Below, piece by piece: positions 23,725 through 32,543 of a stretch of DNA of 33,203 nt; position 1 is the first letter of the stretch, and each line of letters begins with the position of its first letter. The stretch is from a virus, in IMG/VR virus record IMGVR_UViG_3300025137_000148, positions 1 to 33,203 of that record; one strand, given 5' to 3'. Under the pieces are notes generated by a model. The model was not told where the DNA came from, ran no database searches, and worked only from the letters and a program-made list of their open reading frames with translations. The position numbers and the translations under genes were made by a program.

Positions 23725-26700
23725 TATTCTATTGATTTAACAAAAACGTTATGAGTTCCATATATATATAAATTTTTGAACGATACCGTGGTCACTATAA
23801 AACCTCCTGCTGTAGTCGTGCCTTTTAATACTCTTTTTTCTTTTCTTATTCCATTGGGTAACACAACAGTGATTAAATATTTTTCTTCAGTTCCTAAAGT
23901 GTCACCATTGATAGTAAAATTCAAATCAAAATTTCCTACATTATTTTGCGTTTTTGTATGGGAAAAACTAATAGGCTCTGTTATTTGTTTTATTTCATTT
24001 TCTAAAACACCAATGTTATAAGGGGTCTCTTGAGATAAATTAAAATCCTCATCACCACGTTCGATAAAATTAAATTTTCCGCTATTGTATTGTGTAGCTT
24101 CTATAGAATATAAATTATCTTGTTCTGGCGTTATCTTTAATACTCTATAAGTTTCTTGGGATCTGCTCTTTAAGTTTATATTGATATAAGAATCAGTTTT
24201 CAACAAACTCATTGTTTGGCCAGATGTGTTTGTTAGATTTAATTTGATTGCATTGTTGCCACTTGATTCTGTAGAAGCTATTTGTATTTTACTTATTTGT
24301 GGTGCATCAAAAGCATTTAATCTTTGGTTGTTTACTAGCCCGCCTTTTGCAATTTCATTATATAAATCTGCCTGTCCAGTTTGACCACTAGGTGCGTAAA
24401 CAAAAGAGTTATTGTCTATGCTGTTTATGTTTATTGTATTTTCTATTGCAATCGTAGAGTCGTTTTCATTAACCTCAAGAATTTTTGCATAATCAATTTC
24501 AAAGTTTTTCAATTCATCGTTTATACTAATAACTTCGCCCACGTTTAACATTAAGCTCTCAGATCCAGCTTTAAAGCCTACTATTTCCCTTTCTAGCTTG
24601 TTTGAATATAGAATATACCTACCAAGCCTTCTAGCCTGTCCTCTGCTCGTGGTGCCCCTACCATTAACTTTTCTTACTATCTTCCCATCTCTTCTGATTC
24701 CATCTTCATCTTCTAAAGATTCTACTTTTATTCTAAAATCATCCTCTCTATCTTGGAACTGAACCTCTACTACATTAAAGTTTGAGGACTTAGATACATC
24801 TTGATAATCAAACCTTCCGTCAAAAACATTTCCATTGTTGAAAAAAGCGGACACATCAACTGGCCTATCTGAATAAAAGTCTATTGATCCATTTGACCAG
24901 AAAGGTTTTCCGTTAAATACTGTAGCTATTTGATTTATAATTTCAAATGCGTTATCTGCACTATCAATCAAAATATTACAAGAAAACCTTGGCTCTAAAC
25001 CACCAAGACCATCACTTATGCCAACAAAATTTCCATCGTCATTTACTGCGTCACAATAACGTCCTATTTTATATAGATTAAATATATTTATATCTTCTAA
25101 GTCGTCTAATCTACTGCCTAAACCATATCTGTTATTAATCAAAAGGTCATATAAAATCCAAGCAGGGTTATCCGTCCAAGCTGATTTTAAAGCTCCATCC
25201 CAATCCCCATCATAAATAACCCTTGTTCCTAAATCGTTAGCGTTTTTAATAAATCTTTTGTCGACACCTTCGTTATCTAGTGGCGTGTAATTAGAAGGCA
25301 CTAAGACTTTTTTTAATCTAACGTTATATGTTCTATTTGGGATGTCATTAAAAGTTCTTGCGTCTAAACCAACCTTAGCTAAAGCTGAATTTGGGTAACT
25401 AAAACTTGTGTTTAAAATTTCACTTATAGCATACATCTCTATTTCTCTATTTACTTTAGTAGAATCAGTTTCGTAATCTAATTTTCTAACTGTAACGTAT
25501 CTTTTATGTTTTTCTGATAAGCTTTTTAAACTTTCATTTGGGAATATTAAATTATCTGCATCGTCTTTTGCGTTTATTAAATCACTATATTTAGGCAAAT
25601 CAAAATCATCTGAATTGAACGGATAAGGTTCGAAAGCAATACCTTGTATGTTAATTCTTTTTCTAATTGGTTGGTAAATATGGGACCCAGTTACATTCTC
25701 AAAACCCATTTCAACCTCTATTGCTGCCGAAGCTCTGTCAGTTTCATTTTTTGGGTTTTTTGCATCATTATACCGTATGTTTTTTGAAAACAACGAATGA
25801 ACTGTTAAAGATACTGAAATTTTATCAATTTCTCTTTTTGTTACAATGTGCGTAGTCGAAGTATCATCTCTACTTAAACTGGCTGGTGATCTCCAATCAG
25901 CAAAATCTATAATTTCTCCAGGAGCTCCAAAGTTATCAAAAGAAGAATCAAAATCGCTCGCATTGGAGTCGCTAGATATACCACTAATATTTATGTCGTG
26001 ACTTGAGAAAGATGGATTATAAACTTCTCCAGTAATTGGAGCTGACCCCAAGGTTTCATTCCCTGCTAAATCGGCATACAGCTCATTACCTGTATTTGTA
26101 ACGTCTAAAGTTCCCCCTTGACCACTTTTATACATACCCAATAAATCAACTCCAGTAGGCGCTTCAGCTTCTATACTGTAAGGTCCAAGCAAAAGATTTG
26201 AATAAACAAAAAATGCTCTACTCCCACTTACTATAGGTTTTTGATTCTCTTCTCCCAAAGTTGTTTGTACTTTTATGTTTGTAAAATTAAAAGTTTCTAA
26301 TTGCTTTTCTTCTAATTTTATTTGTAAATTTCTGCCAGTTATTTCTCCACTGGGCTGATTAACATTTGGATTTGCCAAATGACTGTATTTAATTCTCCCA
26401 TCAGAATTTGCAGAAAAAACATCATACCCATACTTTATGCCGCTATTCAGTTTCGCTTCCGCAACACCATCGTCATCATCGCTAAAAATCATGACCCTTT
26501 TCATGTTCCCGTCACTGACTCCAGACATAGCGTGATTGTTTTCCCCCAAGTATACTGGCCACATAAACGCTCCTCTAAATTTAACGAAAGGTTTTTCAAC
26601 TAGCTCAACGTTGTGAGGATAAGCAACACTATTACCAGTAATTGTCCATACTTGTCTACGACGGCGGCGACTCACGGAGTCTCCAAAAGCATTGGCTGCC

Positions 26701-28706
26701 GCAACATCTCCATCGATTTCTCTACAAATTGATTCTTTTATGTTTCTGCTAATTCCGCTAAAACCAGTAATTTCTGGCAAAACGTATTTCAAAGACTCTT
26801 TCGAATTACTATAAAAGGTTCCAGTATCTAAAGCTAGTTTTAATTCGTGTTGATTTTGTATCTTGTGGTCGATTTCTCCAAAGTTTTGTTTAGCATTAAA
26901 CAATAAATATCCAGTGCTATTTCCCACAAATTCATTATAACTTACATCCTCTCTGGCAATAGATAAATTATGAAAATACGCCGCATCTTTATTGTCCCAA
27001 CGAGCAAGGTTTTTGTTGGTAAATTCTGATCCAAAATTATCGAGTCCTACTACAAAATTTCCAGTTGCATTTTTTGCAACATTATCAGGTGTTTGGGTGT
27101 AAGATGCGTCGAAATCAACCCACTGATCCATTGTACTCCGAGCATCAAAAGCGACTGCTCCTATTAAACCATTTTGCCAAAATGTAATTCCGCTACATTT
27201 ACTACCAGCTGGTATGTAATAACTCCCAGTGAATCTATACGTATGAAAACCAGTAGCTTCGCTAAACTCATAAGCGCCTGGAAAATTCTGTAAATTAAAA
27301 TTGTTATCAGGAAAGTTATTTTTTTCCCTATTGTTGAAAAAACCTAAATAATTAAAATTATTTGTAGCGTCTTCGGGAGCTTTAAAACCACCAATTTTAA
27401 AAACATTTTTTTTGCCCTGGAAAGTGTCAACCTTTCCTCCAGAAACCACGTATCCACCAAATCTATTAGATAGTTTGTTTTCATGTGCTTGATTAAATAA
27501 ATAGTATTTAGTTACTTTTTCGTTTGGCAATTGATCGATTAAAGATTTAATATTATTTAAATGCGGCTCTATTAAACCTTCTGCTTTTTCTGATCCAGGT
27601 AAAAATGAATGATAAATATCATATGGTCTGGTTCCAGTTACAAGAGGGCCTCTTCTTGCCAATCCCCCATTAGCTGAACCACCATTCTTAGTTCCATTTT
27701 CACCATCAGTGCTTTCGTCCCAACCAGTAACTCCCCAATAAAATCCACTAAAAAAAATTTGTGCCGCGTATCCAGTTACGAATAGACTTGTATCGGCATC
27801 GGTTTGTTTTTTAATAGAATGATAACCTTGCAAAACTGTCCAAAAAGCTCTAGTAGTAAAAGCGTTTTCTATATAACCGCCCTTTTCATTCAAACCGTTG
27901 CCGAACATATAAGATCCTTGATACTTTTTTGGCCTATCCACCGTGCATACGTTCCTGGTGGGTATTCTTATCATGTTTAGCTCCGAAATTTCATCTTGCC
28001 CATAATAATTAACTTGAGCATAGGGAGCCCTTCTATATCCCGCTCCAGAAAAAAATGACCCTCCATTTGGTACATCTTCTCCTATATCCGTTATTGAATT
28101 TCCATCGTCATCTATAGCGGAGGGTTGAGAAAATGTACACCCTATTAAAGAATCATTATGAGTTTTTGTTAATGCGGATTCGAAATCCATTTTAATTGTA
28201 ATAACTTTTTTACGAGTCGGTTGTAAAAAAGCAGGATTTAATAAATCTAGTTTTCTTCCTGTTATGAGTATCCCAGTAGACAAATAATCCCTATACTCCA
28301 TAAGTTGGTTTCTGACCCCAGTTGTATAATCCATAAAACAACCAGAAAGATTTTGCATACTTAAAAACTCTGTAGTTGTTTTTGTTTTAGCTCTCTCTAC
28401 AACTGGTACATCATTTAAATAAATAGCTTCTAGTGCTGTACTTTTTTTGCCCTCTTGATCAAAGAAACCTTCAATTGGCCCATCAGAAATTAAATCAACG
28501 CTTTCTAATTTAGATGTCGCCAATAATAAATCCGCAGCTAAAGGAGAGGCAAGTTGATTAAAAGTCTCAGAAATTCTATTGGCATTTCCCTGAAGAAGGT
28601 TATTTCGCTCCCTAGCACGATCTTTCGCTTCATCACCTGGAGGCCAATGACCGATAACAGAATACTTCTGTGTTCTTTTTATTTTTGACTTTATATAGTC
28701 TTTCAT
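23724..28706 (-). CDS. Tail tip protein J paralogue 1
   Basis: This is a 1660-residue gpJ-like central tail tip protein. The N-terminal landmark SVDLISDGPIEGFFDQEGKK lies at about 69-88. The core has YNVRLKKVLVPSNYTPLDNE and then, about 30 residues later, GDWDGALKSAWTDNPAWILY and YGLGSRLDD, the uninterrupted lambda J order. FNNGNVFDGRFDYQD, TSRGQARRLGRYILYSNKLE and ELKNFEIDYAKILEV follow, each with a clear counterpart in J2. A long Gly/Asn/Ser-rich region (about 180-1000) precedes the core and differs from J2. It starts in a TAATG overlap with the second gpI gene, with a GAGGG Shine-Dalgarno-like stretch at 28712-28716. It probably penetrates or binds the host surface at the tip of the tail. 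Confidence 0.9.
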   Translation of the reverse strand: MKDYIKSKIKRTQKYSVIGHWPPGDEAKDRARERNNLLQGNANRISETFNQLASPLAADLLLATSKLESVDLISDGPIEGFFDQEGKKSTALEAIYLNDVPVVERAKTKTTTEFLSMQNLSGCFMDYTTGVRNQLMEYRDYLSTGILITGRKLDLLNPAFLQPTRKKVITIKMDFESALTKTHNDSLIGCTFSQPSAIDDDGNSITDIGEDVPNGGSFFSGAGYRRAPYAQVNYYGQDEISELNMIRIPTRNVCTVDRPKKYQGSYMFGNGLNEKGGYIENAFTTRAFWTVLQGYHSIKKQTDADTSLFVTGYAAQIFFSGFYWGVTGWDESTDGENGTKNGGSANGGLARRGPLVTGTRPYDIYHSFLPGSEKAEGLIEPHLNNIKSLIDQLPNEKVTKYYLFNQAHENKLSNRFGGYVVSGGKVDTFQGKKNVFKIGGFKAPEDATNNFNYLGFFNNREKNNFPDNNFNLQNFPGAYEFSEATGFHTYRFTGSYYIPAGSKCSGITFWQNGLIGAVAFDARSTMDQWVDFDASYTQTPDNVAKNATGNFVVGLDNFGSEFTNKNLARWDNKDAAYFHNLSIAREDVSYNEFVGNSTGYLLFNAKQNFGEIDHKIQNQHELKLALDTGTFYSNSKESLKYVLPEITGFSGISRNIKESICREIDGDVAAANAFGDSVSRRRRRQVWTITGNSVAYPHNVELVEKPFVKFRGAFMWPVYLGENNHAMSGVSDGNMKRVMIFSDDDDGVAEAKLNSGIKYGYDVFSANSDGRIKYSHLANPNVNQPSGEITGRNLQIKLEEKQLETFNFTNIKVQTTLGEENQKPIVSGSRAFFVYSNLLLGPYSIEAEAPTGVDLLGMYKSGQGGTLDVTNTGNELYADLAGNETLGSAPITGEVYNPSFSSHDINISGISSDSNASDFDSSFDNFGAPGEIIDFADWRSPASLSRDDTSTTHIVTKREIDKISVSLTVHSLFSKNIRYNDAKNPKNETDRASAAIEVEMGFENVTGSHIYQPIRKRINIQGIAFEPYPFNSDDFDLPKYSDLINAKDDADNLIFPNESLKSLSEKHKRYVTVRKLDYETDSTKVNREIEMYAISEILNTSFSYPNSALAKVGLDARTFNDIPNRTYNVRLKKVLVPSNYTPLDNEGVDKRFIKNANDLGTRVIYDGDWDGALKSAWTDNPAWILYDLLINNRYGLGSRLDDLEDINIFNLYKIGRYCDAVNDDGNFVGISDGLGGLEPRFSCNILIDSADNAFEIINQIATVFNGKPFWSNGSIDFYSDRPVDVSAFFNNGNVFDGRFDYQDVSKSSNFNVVEVQFQDREDDFRIKVESLEDEDGIRRDGKIVRKVNGRGTTSRGQARRLGRYILYSNKLEREIVGFKAGSESLMLNVGEVISINDELKNFEIDYAKILEVNENDSTIAIENTININSIDNNSFVYAPSGQTGQADLYNEIAKGGLVNNQRLNAFDAPQISKIQIASTESSGNNAIKLNLTNTSGQTMSLLKTDSYININLKSRSQETYRVLKITPEQDNLYSIEATQYNSGKFNFIERGDEDFNLSQETPYNIGVLENEIKQITEPISFSHTKTQNNVGNFDLNFTINGDTLGTEEKYLITVVLPNGIRKEKRVLKGTTTAGGFIVTTVSFKNLYIYGTHNVFVKSIE

Positions 28707-29389
28707 TAATACCCTCTAATGTAATTTGATACCGAAGATCCGAAAGATTTTTGTATATTTAATAAGGCGTTTGACCTTGTTTTTTCATACCTATCATTTT
28801 GTCTGTCGTTAGACAAATCAAAATTACTAATAGTGGATCCAACAACATAAGAACCAACCCTTAATCTTCCGTATCCAATTGGCACTGGTCTCCCTTGAGA
28901 TGAAACATTCTGAGGACTTTGAAAAAGAAAAGAAGAATTTTTTATAGATGTACTTATTGCATCTTCATTTGGTTCGTTTTCAGGTATTGGAGTTAGTAGA
29001 TACATAATACCCGCTATAATTAAACCTACACCCAAAGTAAATAAGAAAGACCCAAATGCCGTACCAACAACAGCAGCTGTGCCTGCATATCCCACAAGTG
29101 CGCCACCAATAACAATAAGTAATGGGCCTGAACCTATTATGCAAGGAACTATTTCAATGGTATTAATTTCTTCTATTTTTTTCAAACCCTCTAGAGATCT
29201 ATTTTCACTATTACTTAGTATTTCATAGTGAGAGCCTTTTTTGCTTTCGTCTGTAATATACTTTCTAAAACCAGGAAATTTTGTTTCCATAGCGGAAACT
29301 GCATCCATAGCCTTATTTATATTAGCAAATTCAAAATTTTTGCCATATATCTTCGCCATCTTACCGTATAATTTTATTTTAGTTTTCAT
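28706..29389 (-). CDS. Tail assembly protein I paralogue 2
   Basis: This is a 227-residue gpI-like protein. The N-terminal beta-grasp (ubiquitin-like) domain starts KIKLYGKMAKIYGKNFEF. After INTIEIVPCIIGSG there is a long hydrophobic region (about 92-134), then LLTPIPENEP and a segment with RPVPIGYGRLRVGSYVVGS. The same blocks occur in the neighbouring paralogue. GpI proteins act with gpK during assembly of the tail tip and are not usually duplicated. Compared with paralogue 1 the hydrophobic region is longer and the poly-Gly tail is absent. It overlaps paralogue 1 and J1 by TAATG, which links it physically to J1. Confidence 0.85.
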   Translation of the reverse strand: MKTKIKLYGKMAKIYGKNFEFANINKAMDAVSAMETKFPGFRKYITDESKKGSHYEILSNSENRSLEGLKKIEEINTIEIVPCIIGSGPLLIVIGGALVGYAGTAAVVGTAFGSFLFTLGVGLIIAGIMYLLTPIPENEPNEDAISTSIKNSSFLFQSPQNVSSQGRPVPIGYGRLRVGSYVVGSTISNFDLSNDRQNDRYEKTRSNALLNIQKSFGSSVSNYIRGY

Positions 29390-30000
29390 TAGTAACCGCC
29401 TCCGCCTCCGCCTCCAGCTTCACTTACAACATTTGAACCTCCACCTGCAGAAGTAGAAGTAGAACTAGAAAAATCAGATTCTAAGCTAGATAAATCTACT
29501 GGCTCTATTACACTTTGTATAATTTTAGAGCCCACCCTTAAAGATCCATAGCCTAAAGGTACGGGCGTAAACTGTTCAGCCAAATTCTCTTTATTAGCAA
29601 AGAAAAAAGATCTTGCGCCGAGTCTACTTATAGAGCCTTTGGGTTCACTCTCTGGTATTGGCGTCATCAAATATTGAATGCCAGCAAAAACCAAACCTAA
29701 TATTAATGTGCCTACAAAGACACTCAAACTAGCTGGATCATTTCCAGTAATACATGGAACGATTTCTATTCTTTGGATTTGTTTTTTTTTGATAGCTTGA
29801 TTTGATTTCTGTAAAGCGTTCCCATCTACAATCATTTCGTATTGCATATTTTTAATTGAGCTGGTTGTAAAAAACTTTTTAAACCCTGGGTTATTTGCGT
29901 CCATCGCTTCTATACAATCCATAGGTTTATTTATATTAAAAAATTTATTATAATTTTTAAATTTTTTCCCCGCCAATCCATGTAGAATAACCTCTGTCAT
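29389..30000 (-). CDS. Tail assembly protein I paralogue 1
   Basis: This is a 203-residue gpI-like protein: an N-terminal beta-grasp domain (EVILHGLAGKKFKNYNKFFN), IQRIEIVPCITGND, a hydrophobic segment of about 25 residues, YLMTPIPESEP and then TPVPLGYGSLRVGSKI. It ends in a Ser/Gly-rich tail with seven consecutive Gly and a final Tyr, encoded by hexanucleotide repeats near 29400-29420. Its ATG overlaps the gpK stop as ATGA and has a clear Shine-Dalgarno. It would be processed or chaperoned together with gpK before J assembles. The gene pair with paralogue 2 points to an old tandem duplication, because the two proteins now differ widely outside the shared blocks. Confidence 0.85.
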   Translation of the reverse strand: MTEVILHGLAGKKFKNYNKFFNINKPMDCIEAMDANNPGFKKFFTTSSIKNMQYEMIVDGNALQKSNQAIKKKQIQRIEIVPCITGNDPASLSVFVGTLILGLVFAGIQYLMTPIPESEPKGSISRLGARSFFFANKENLAEQFTPVPLGYGSLRVGSKIIQSVIEPVDLSSLESDFSSSTSTSAGGGSNVVSEAGGGGGGGY

Positions 30001-30368
30001 TTTAGTTCCTCCTTTAGTTTTTCTAAATGATTTTTTCCTGCGTCTGAAAATTCTGGTTCATGAATATGGAAAGTATTCTTTTCCATGGAATAAATAATGA
30101 ACGGATAACAAATTAAATCTGCAGTTTTCAAATCAAAATCAGAAGGCTTGCAATCACCTTTTGGGTGTGAATGGTAAACCCCTACAATTTTATTATTGTT
30201 CTTTACATACAAAAACTCTCTTGCTGGAATGTAAAATTCATTTTCTGGATCTATTGAATGATTCTTCATTGCAATCAAATCAAATTGATCACCTTTTTCT
30301 ATCACGAACCCACAAACTTCTTTTTGAGGTTGTTTTTCACATTCTATTTCTATTTTTCTTTTTATCAT
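29997..30368 (-). CDS. Tail assembly protease K, JAB/MPN domain only
   Basis: This is a 123-residue JAB/MPN (JAMM) metalloprotease domain. Glu17 in KEVCGF and the motif HSHPKGDCKPSDFD, giving His66, His68, Ser76 and Asp79, make up the complete HxH-x7-SxxD zinc site. Lambda gpK is about twice as long and adds an NlpC/P60 peptidase domain, which is absent here. The gene order L-K-I-J is as in lambda. The family is proposed to cleave or process the ubiquitin-like domain of gpI; here a single K serves two I proteins. The start overlaps the gpL stop at TAATG. Confidence 0.88.
   Translation of the reverse strand: MIKRKIEIECEKQPQKEVCGFVIEKGDQFDLIAMKNHSIDPENEFYIPAREFLYVKNNNKIVGVYHSHPKGDCKPSDFDLKTADLICYPFIIYSMEKNTFHIHEPEFSDAGKNHLEKLKEELK
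30008..30013 (-). promoter_or_regulatory. Consensus Shine-Dalgarno before gpI paralogue 1
   Basis: AGGAGG on the minus strand lies seven bases before the ATG at 30000, inside the end of gpK. It shows that the host uses Shine-Dalgarno initiation, which makes the lack of such sites before several first genes meaningful. Confidence 0.8.
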
Positions 30369-31450
30369 TAGTAAGAGAAATTTTCTGTTCCAGGGAATCC
30401 TCCGTAGGGCAAATTTTTATTATTGTTGACGCCGCCCCATTCTTCATTTGCAAATCTTAACTTACATCCGAATAATTTTTTAGAACAAGCATCTTTGATC
30501 CATAAATCTGTTCTTTTGTTTGGAGATTGCGCTTCTGTTGCAGAGTGCCCAGATTTACATACATAATACACTGGGTGTTGTTGATAATAATTTGCAGTTA
30601 ATCCTTGTCCAGATAAAACTCTATTACTGTATGTAAAGACGTAATCTCCAGTTGTATAAGTTCTATCGTCTCCACCAGCTGTTTTGTTGCCACTCCAAAG
30701 ACCTTTTGGAGTAAGTAAAGCGTCAACGCTAGATTCGTTTCTGGTGGTAAACCCATTGTCTGGCATAGGGAATATGTCTTTATTAAAGCCGTATGTAGTC
30801 CCTTCTCCAGTAACAAATAATTTATCATTAACAGTACCACAAGGTCTATCGTGCCCATCTTGCGAGCTATTATGACCATATCTACATCCATACCCTCTAT
30901 ATATAAAAGGGCAATATCGAGAGGCTATTGATCTAGCAGGTATTTCGATATTTTCAAGCTCTAAACTAGAGACTAACTCAAATTCAACGGCTAATTTATT
31001 TTCACTCATTTTTCTTGATATGAAATATTTATCGTCTGGCATTTTAGCATTTGGATTTGCGGTTCCAAATGGATTTTGTCCATTCGGGAAATTAACGTCA
31101 TCCAAGAATTTAGCAAAAGTTCTTTTTCTTACGACTTTAGCTCCATTTAAGTTGTTATACTTTCTTAGCAAAGAAGAGACATACAGACCAGCATTGGACA
31201 CTTTAATTTTTGGTCTAGGTAGCCTTTGATCTCCTAAAATCTCAAAACCTTCAGATTCAACTGGAATTGGCAAATATTCTTGACCGTCAAATACAATTTT
31301 ACCAGCAATTCCGTTGGTTCCACCATGAAAGTTAATTTGTGCTTGACTATCGTTTTGATAATCGTAGTATAAAGTATAAAGCTCTAATAAAGCTGAAGGC
31401 TCTACATCGAATATAGCTTTAGCAAAATCTTGATTTATCCCTTTTCCCAT
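30368..31450 (-). CDS. Minor tail protein L with domain inserted between Fe-S cysteine pairs
   Basis: This is a 360-residue gpL-like protein. FDGQEYLPIPVESEGFEILG and LPRPKIKVSN are typical of the family's N-terminal half. Cysteines 180 and 189 (RYCPFIYRGYGCRYG) and 322 and 329 (CSKKLFGCKLRF) have the within-pair spacings I recall for the 4Fe-4S ligands of lambda gpL. The pairs lie 133 residues apart, against roughly 23 in lambda. The insert contains TTGDYV, VYYVCKSGHSAT and DLWIKD, resembling CBM5/12-like carbohydrate-binding modules. The start chosen (MGKGINQ, 31450) avoids a hydrophobic leader that would overlap the divergent gene. It is the first gene of the leftward tail operon. Confidence 0.85.
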   Translation of the reverse strand: MGKGINQDFAKAIFDVEPSALLELYTLYYDYQNDSQAQINFHGGTNGIAGKIVFDGQEYLPIPVESEGFEILGDQRLPRPKIKVSNAGLYVSSLLRKYNNLNGAKVVRKRTFAKFLDDVNFPNGQNPFGTANPNAKMPDDKYFISRKMSENKLAVEFELVSSLELENIEIPARSIASRYCPFIYRGYGCRYGHNSSQDGHDRPCGTVNDKLFVTGEGTTYGFNKDIFPMPDNGFTTRNESSVDALLTPKGLWSGNKTAGGDDRTYTTGDYVFTYSNRVLSGQGLTANYYQQHPVYYVCKSGHSATEAQSPNKRTDLWIKDACSKKLFGCKLRFANEEWGGVNNNKNLPYGGFPGTENFSY

Positions 31451-31455
31451 GTAGT

Positions 31456-31465
31456 ATATTACACC
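31456..31465 (-). promoter_or_regulatory. GGTGTAATAT element before the tail operon
   Basis: GGTGTAATAT on the minus strand begins 15 bases before the gpL start codon, in a 20-base gap between two divergent genes. It matches the AGTGTAA family at all but the first base and is the likely promoter of the L-K-I-I-J set. Confidence 0.45.
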
Positions 31466-31470
31466 GAAAA

Positions 31471-31980
31471 ATGAAAAAATATAATAATTTAAAAAATGCT
31501 TCGTACAGAGTATATAAAAAAGAAGATTTCTCCGCAATACTTAAAATTTTTATAGAATTTCAGAAAGAATCTAAAATTGGTAGCTTTTATAACATAACCA
31601 AAGGACATAGCGACAACTTCATAACTATGTATTTATTTGAAGAATTGAAAAAACTAACAAAAAATTGCAAACACAATTATGTCGGAATAGACAACGATAC
31701 TGGTGAAATCTTTGGTTTTGCCTGCTTGACGGAAGATGTTTTCGCAAAAAATTCTTTAGAGCTACAATTAGCGTTTAAACACCCTAAATACATTTTTAAC
31801 AGACAAATGAAATATTTAATGCTTTTGCTTTTTAAAAAAATAAAAAAAGACAGAAAAGTATTCGCGGTTTTGGGGCAGAGAGAAAAATTTGAAAAATATT
31901 TTAAGTTTATTAAGCGTATTTTTAAGGTAAAAGTCTACAACAAAGACAGTTTAGGCAAAATTTATATAGAATTTTTATAG
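31471..31980 (+). CDS. GNAT-like acetyltransferase domain protein
   Basis: This is a 169-residue, strongly basic protein. YRVYKKEDFSAILKIFIEFQ near the N-terminus and NYVGIDNDTGEIFGFACLTE in the middle fit the first strand-helix and the central beta-hairpin of GNAT folds. The acyl-CoA-binding Q/RxxGxG/A loop is not clear. SLELQLAFKHP and a C-terminal basic helix-rich part follow. It is divergent from the tail operon with only 20 bases between the starts, and the next gene begins one base after its stop. The substrate is unknown; a role in modifying a protein during infection is conceivable. Confidence 0.5.
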   Translation: MKKYNNLKNASYRVYKKEDFSAILKIFIEFQKESKIGSFYNITKGHSDNFITMYLFEELKKLTKNCKHNYVGIDNDTGEIFGFACLTEDVFAKNSLELQLAFKHPKYIFNRQMKYLMLLLFKKIKKDRKVFAVLGQREKFEKYFKFIKRIFKVKVYNKDSLGKIYIEFL

Positions 31981-31981
31981 T

Positions 31982-32518
31982 ATGAAAGATGTTTACAAAA
32001 AATTAGATTCAGTTTTAGATTCCTTCGAGCATGATTTAATCGAAAGATGCGAATATGTTCCTCATAAATATGATATTGAAGATAAATTGTCGGCAGATAA
32101 TTTGTTTAAAATACAGAAAAATGGCAATCTAGACAAAGCCAATTCCATAGACGACAACGACAATAGATTAATTTTAGACCTTTCATACCTATATGGTATA
32201 GATTTTAAAGGTTTAGTTGAGAAAGAAACAGGTATTAAAAGAAAATACTCTGGTTTTTTCTGGTATCCTTGCGACGCTTTTTGTGGTTGGCACACAAACA
32301 ACAATGCAGAGGGAGAAAGAATGTATTTTACTTGGGCTGCCGAAAGCAATAAAAGTTTTTTTAGGTATCAAGACCCAGACACAAAAGAAATTATAACAGA
32401 TTGGGACAAAAAAGGCTGGCAATATAGAAAATTTAATGTTTCTAGGTCTAAATCGTATTGGCATTGTGTCGGATCTAAAACAAATAGAATAAGCATAGGT
32501 TTGAGACTTGACAAATAA
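31982..32518 (+). CDS. Possible 2OG-Fe(II) oxygenase-like/cupin-fold protein
   Basis: This is a 178-residue protein. The second half reads FFWYPCDAFCGWHTNNNAEG, then RMYFTWAAESNKSFFRYQDP, and ends KSYWHCVGSKTNRISIGLRL. A 'GWHT(N/D)' motif, a later WH and a terminal R-x-S-I-G-L-R strand fit the double-stranded beta-helix of 2OG-Fe(II) enzymes, whose iron ligands are HxD...H with a downstream Arg for 2-oxoglutarate. Here the facial triad would read HTN...H, so activity is uncertain. The N-terminal 80 residues are not recognised. It follows the GNAT-like gene by one base and is probably co-transcribed. Confidence 0.45.
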   Translation: MKDVYKKLDSVLDSFEHDLIERCEYVPHKYDIEDKLSADNLFKIQKNGNLDKANSIDDNDNRLILDLSYLYGIDFKGLVEKETGIKRKYSGFFWYPCDAFCGWHTNNNAEGERMYFTWAAESNKSFFRYQDPDTKEIITDWDKKGWQYRKFNVSRSKSYWHCVGSKTNRISIGLRLDK

Positions 32519-32525
32519 GCATGTT

Positions 32526-32535
32526 AGTGTTAAAA
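32526..32535 (+). promoter_or_regulatory. AGTGTTAAAA element before the 32544 gene
   Basis: AGTGTTAAAA, a variant of the AGTGTAA family with one extra T, begins 18 bases before the ATG at 32544 in a 25-base gap. Confidence 0.3.
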
Positions 32536-32543
32536 AATAAGTA

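Noticed and set aside
29400-29421. Hexanucleotide repeat at the end of gpI paralogue 1 as a phase-variation tract
   Set aside because: It has only about three imperfect copies encoding a Gly run also typical of gpI C-termini, and changes in hexamers would not shift the frame.
18490-31450. Plus-strand open frames of 60-100 codons inside the tail genes (for example near 19781, 20774, 22289 and 26379)
   Set aside because: They lie antisense to the long, clearly homologous tail tip genes, have low-complexity hydrophobic translations and no start context.
31451-31537. Upstream extension of gpL from an ATG at 31537
   Set aside because: The extra 29 residues are a hydrophobic leader unlike gpL, overlap the divergent gene's start and would swallow the promoter element. 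MGKGINQ at 31450 is the better start.
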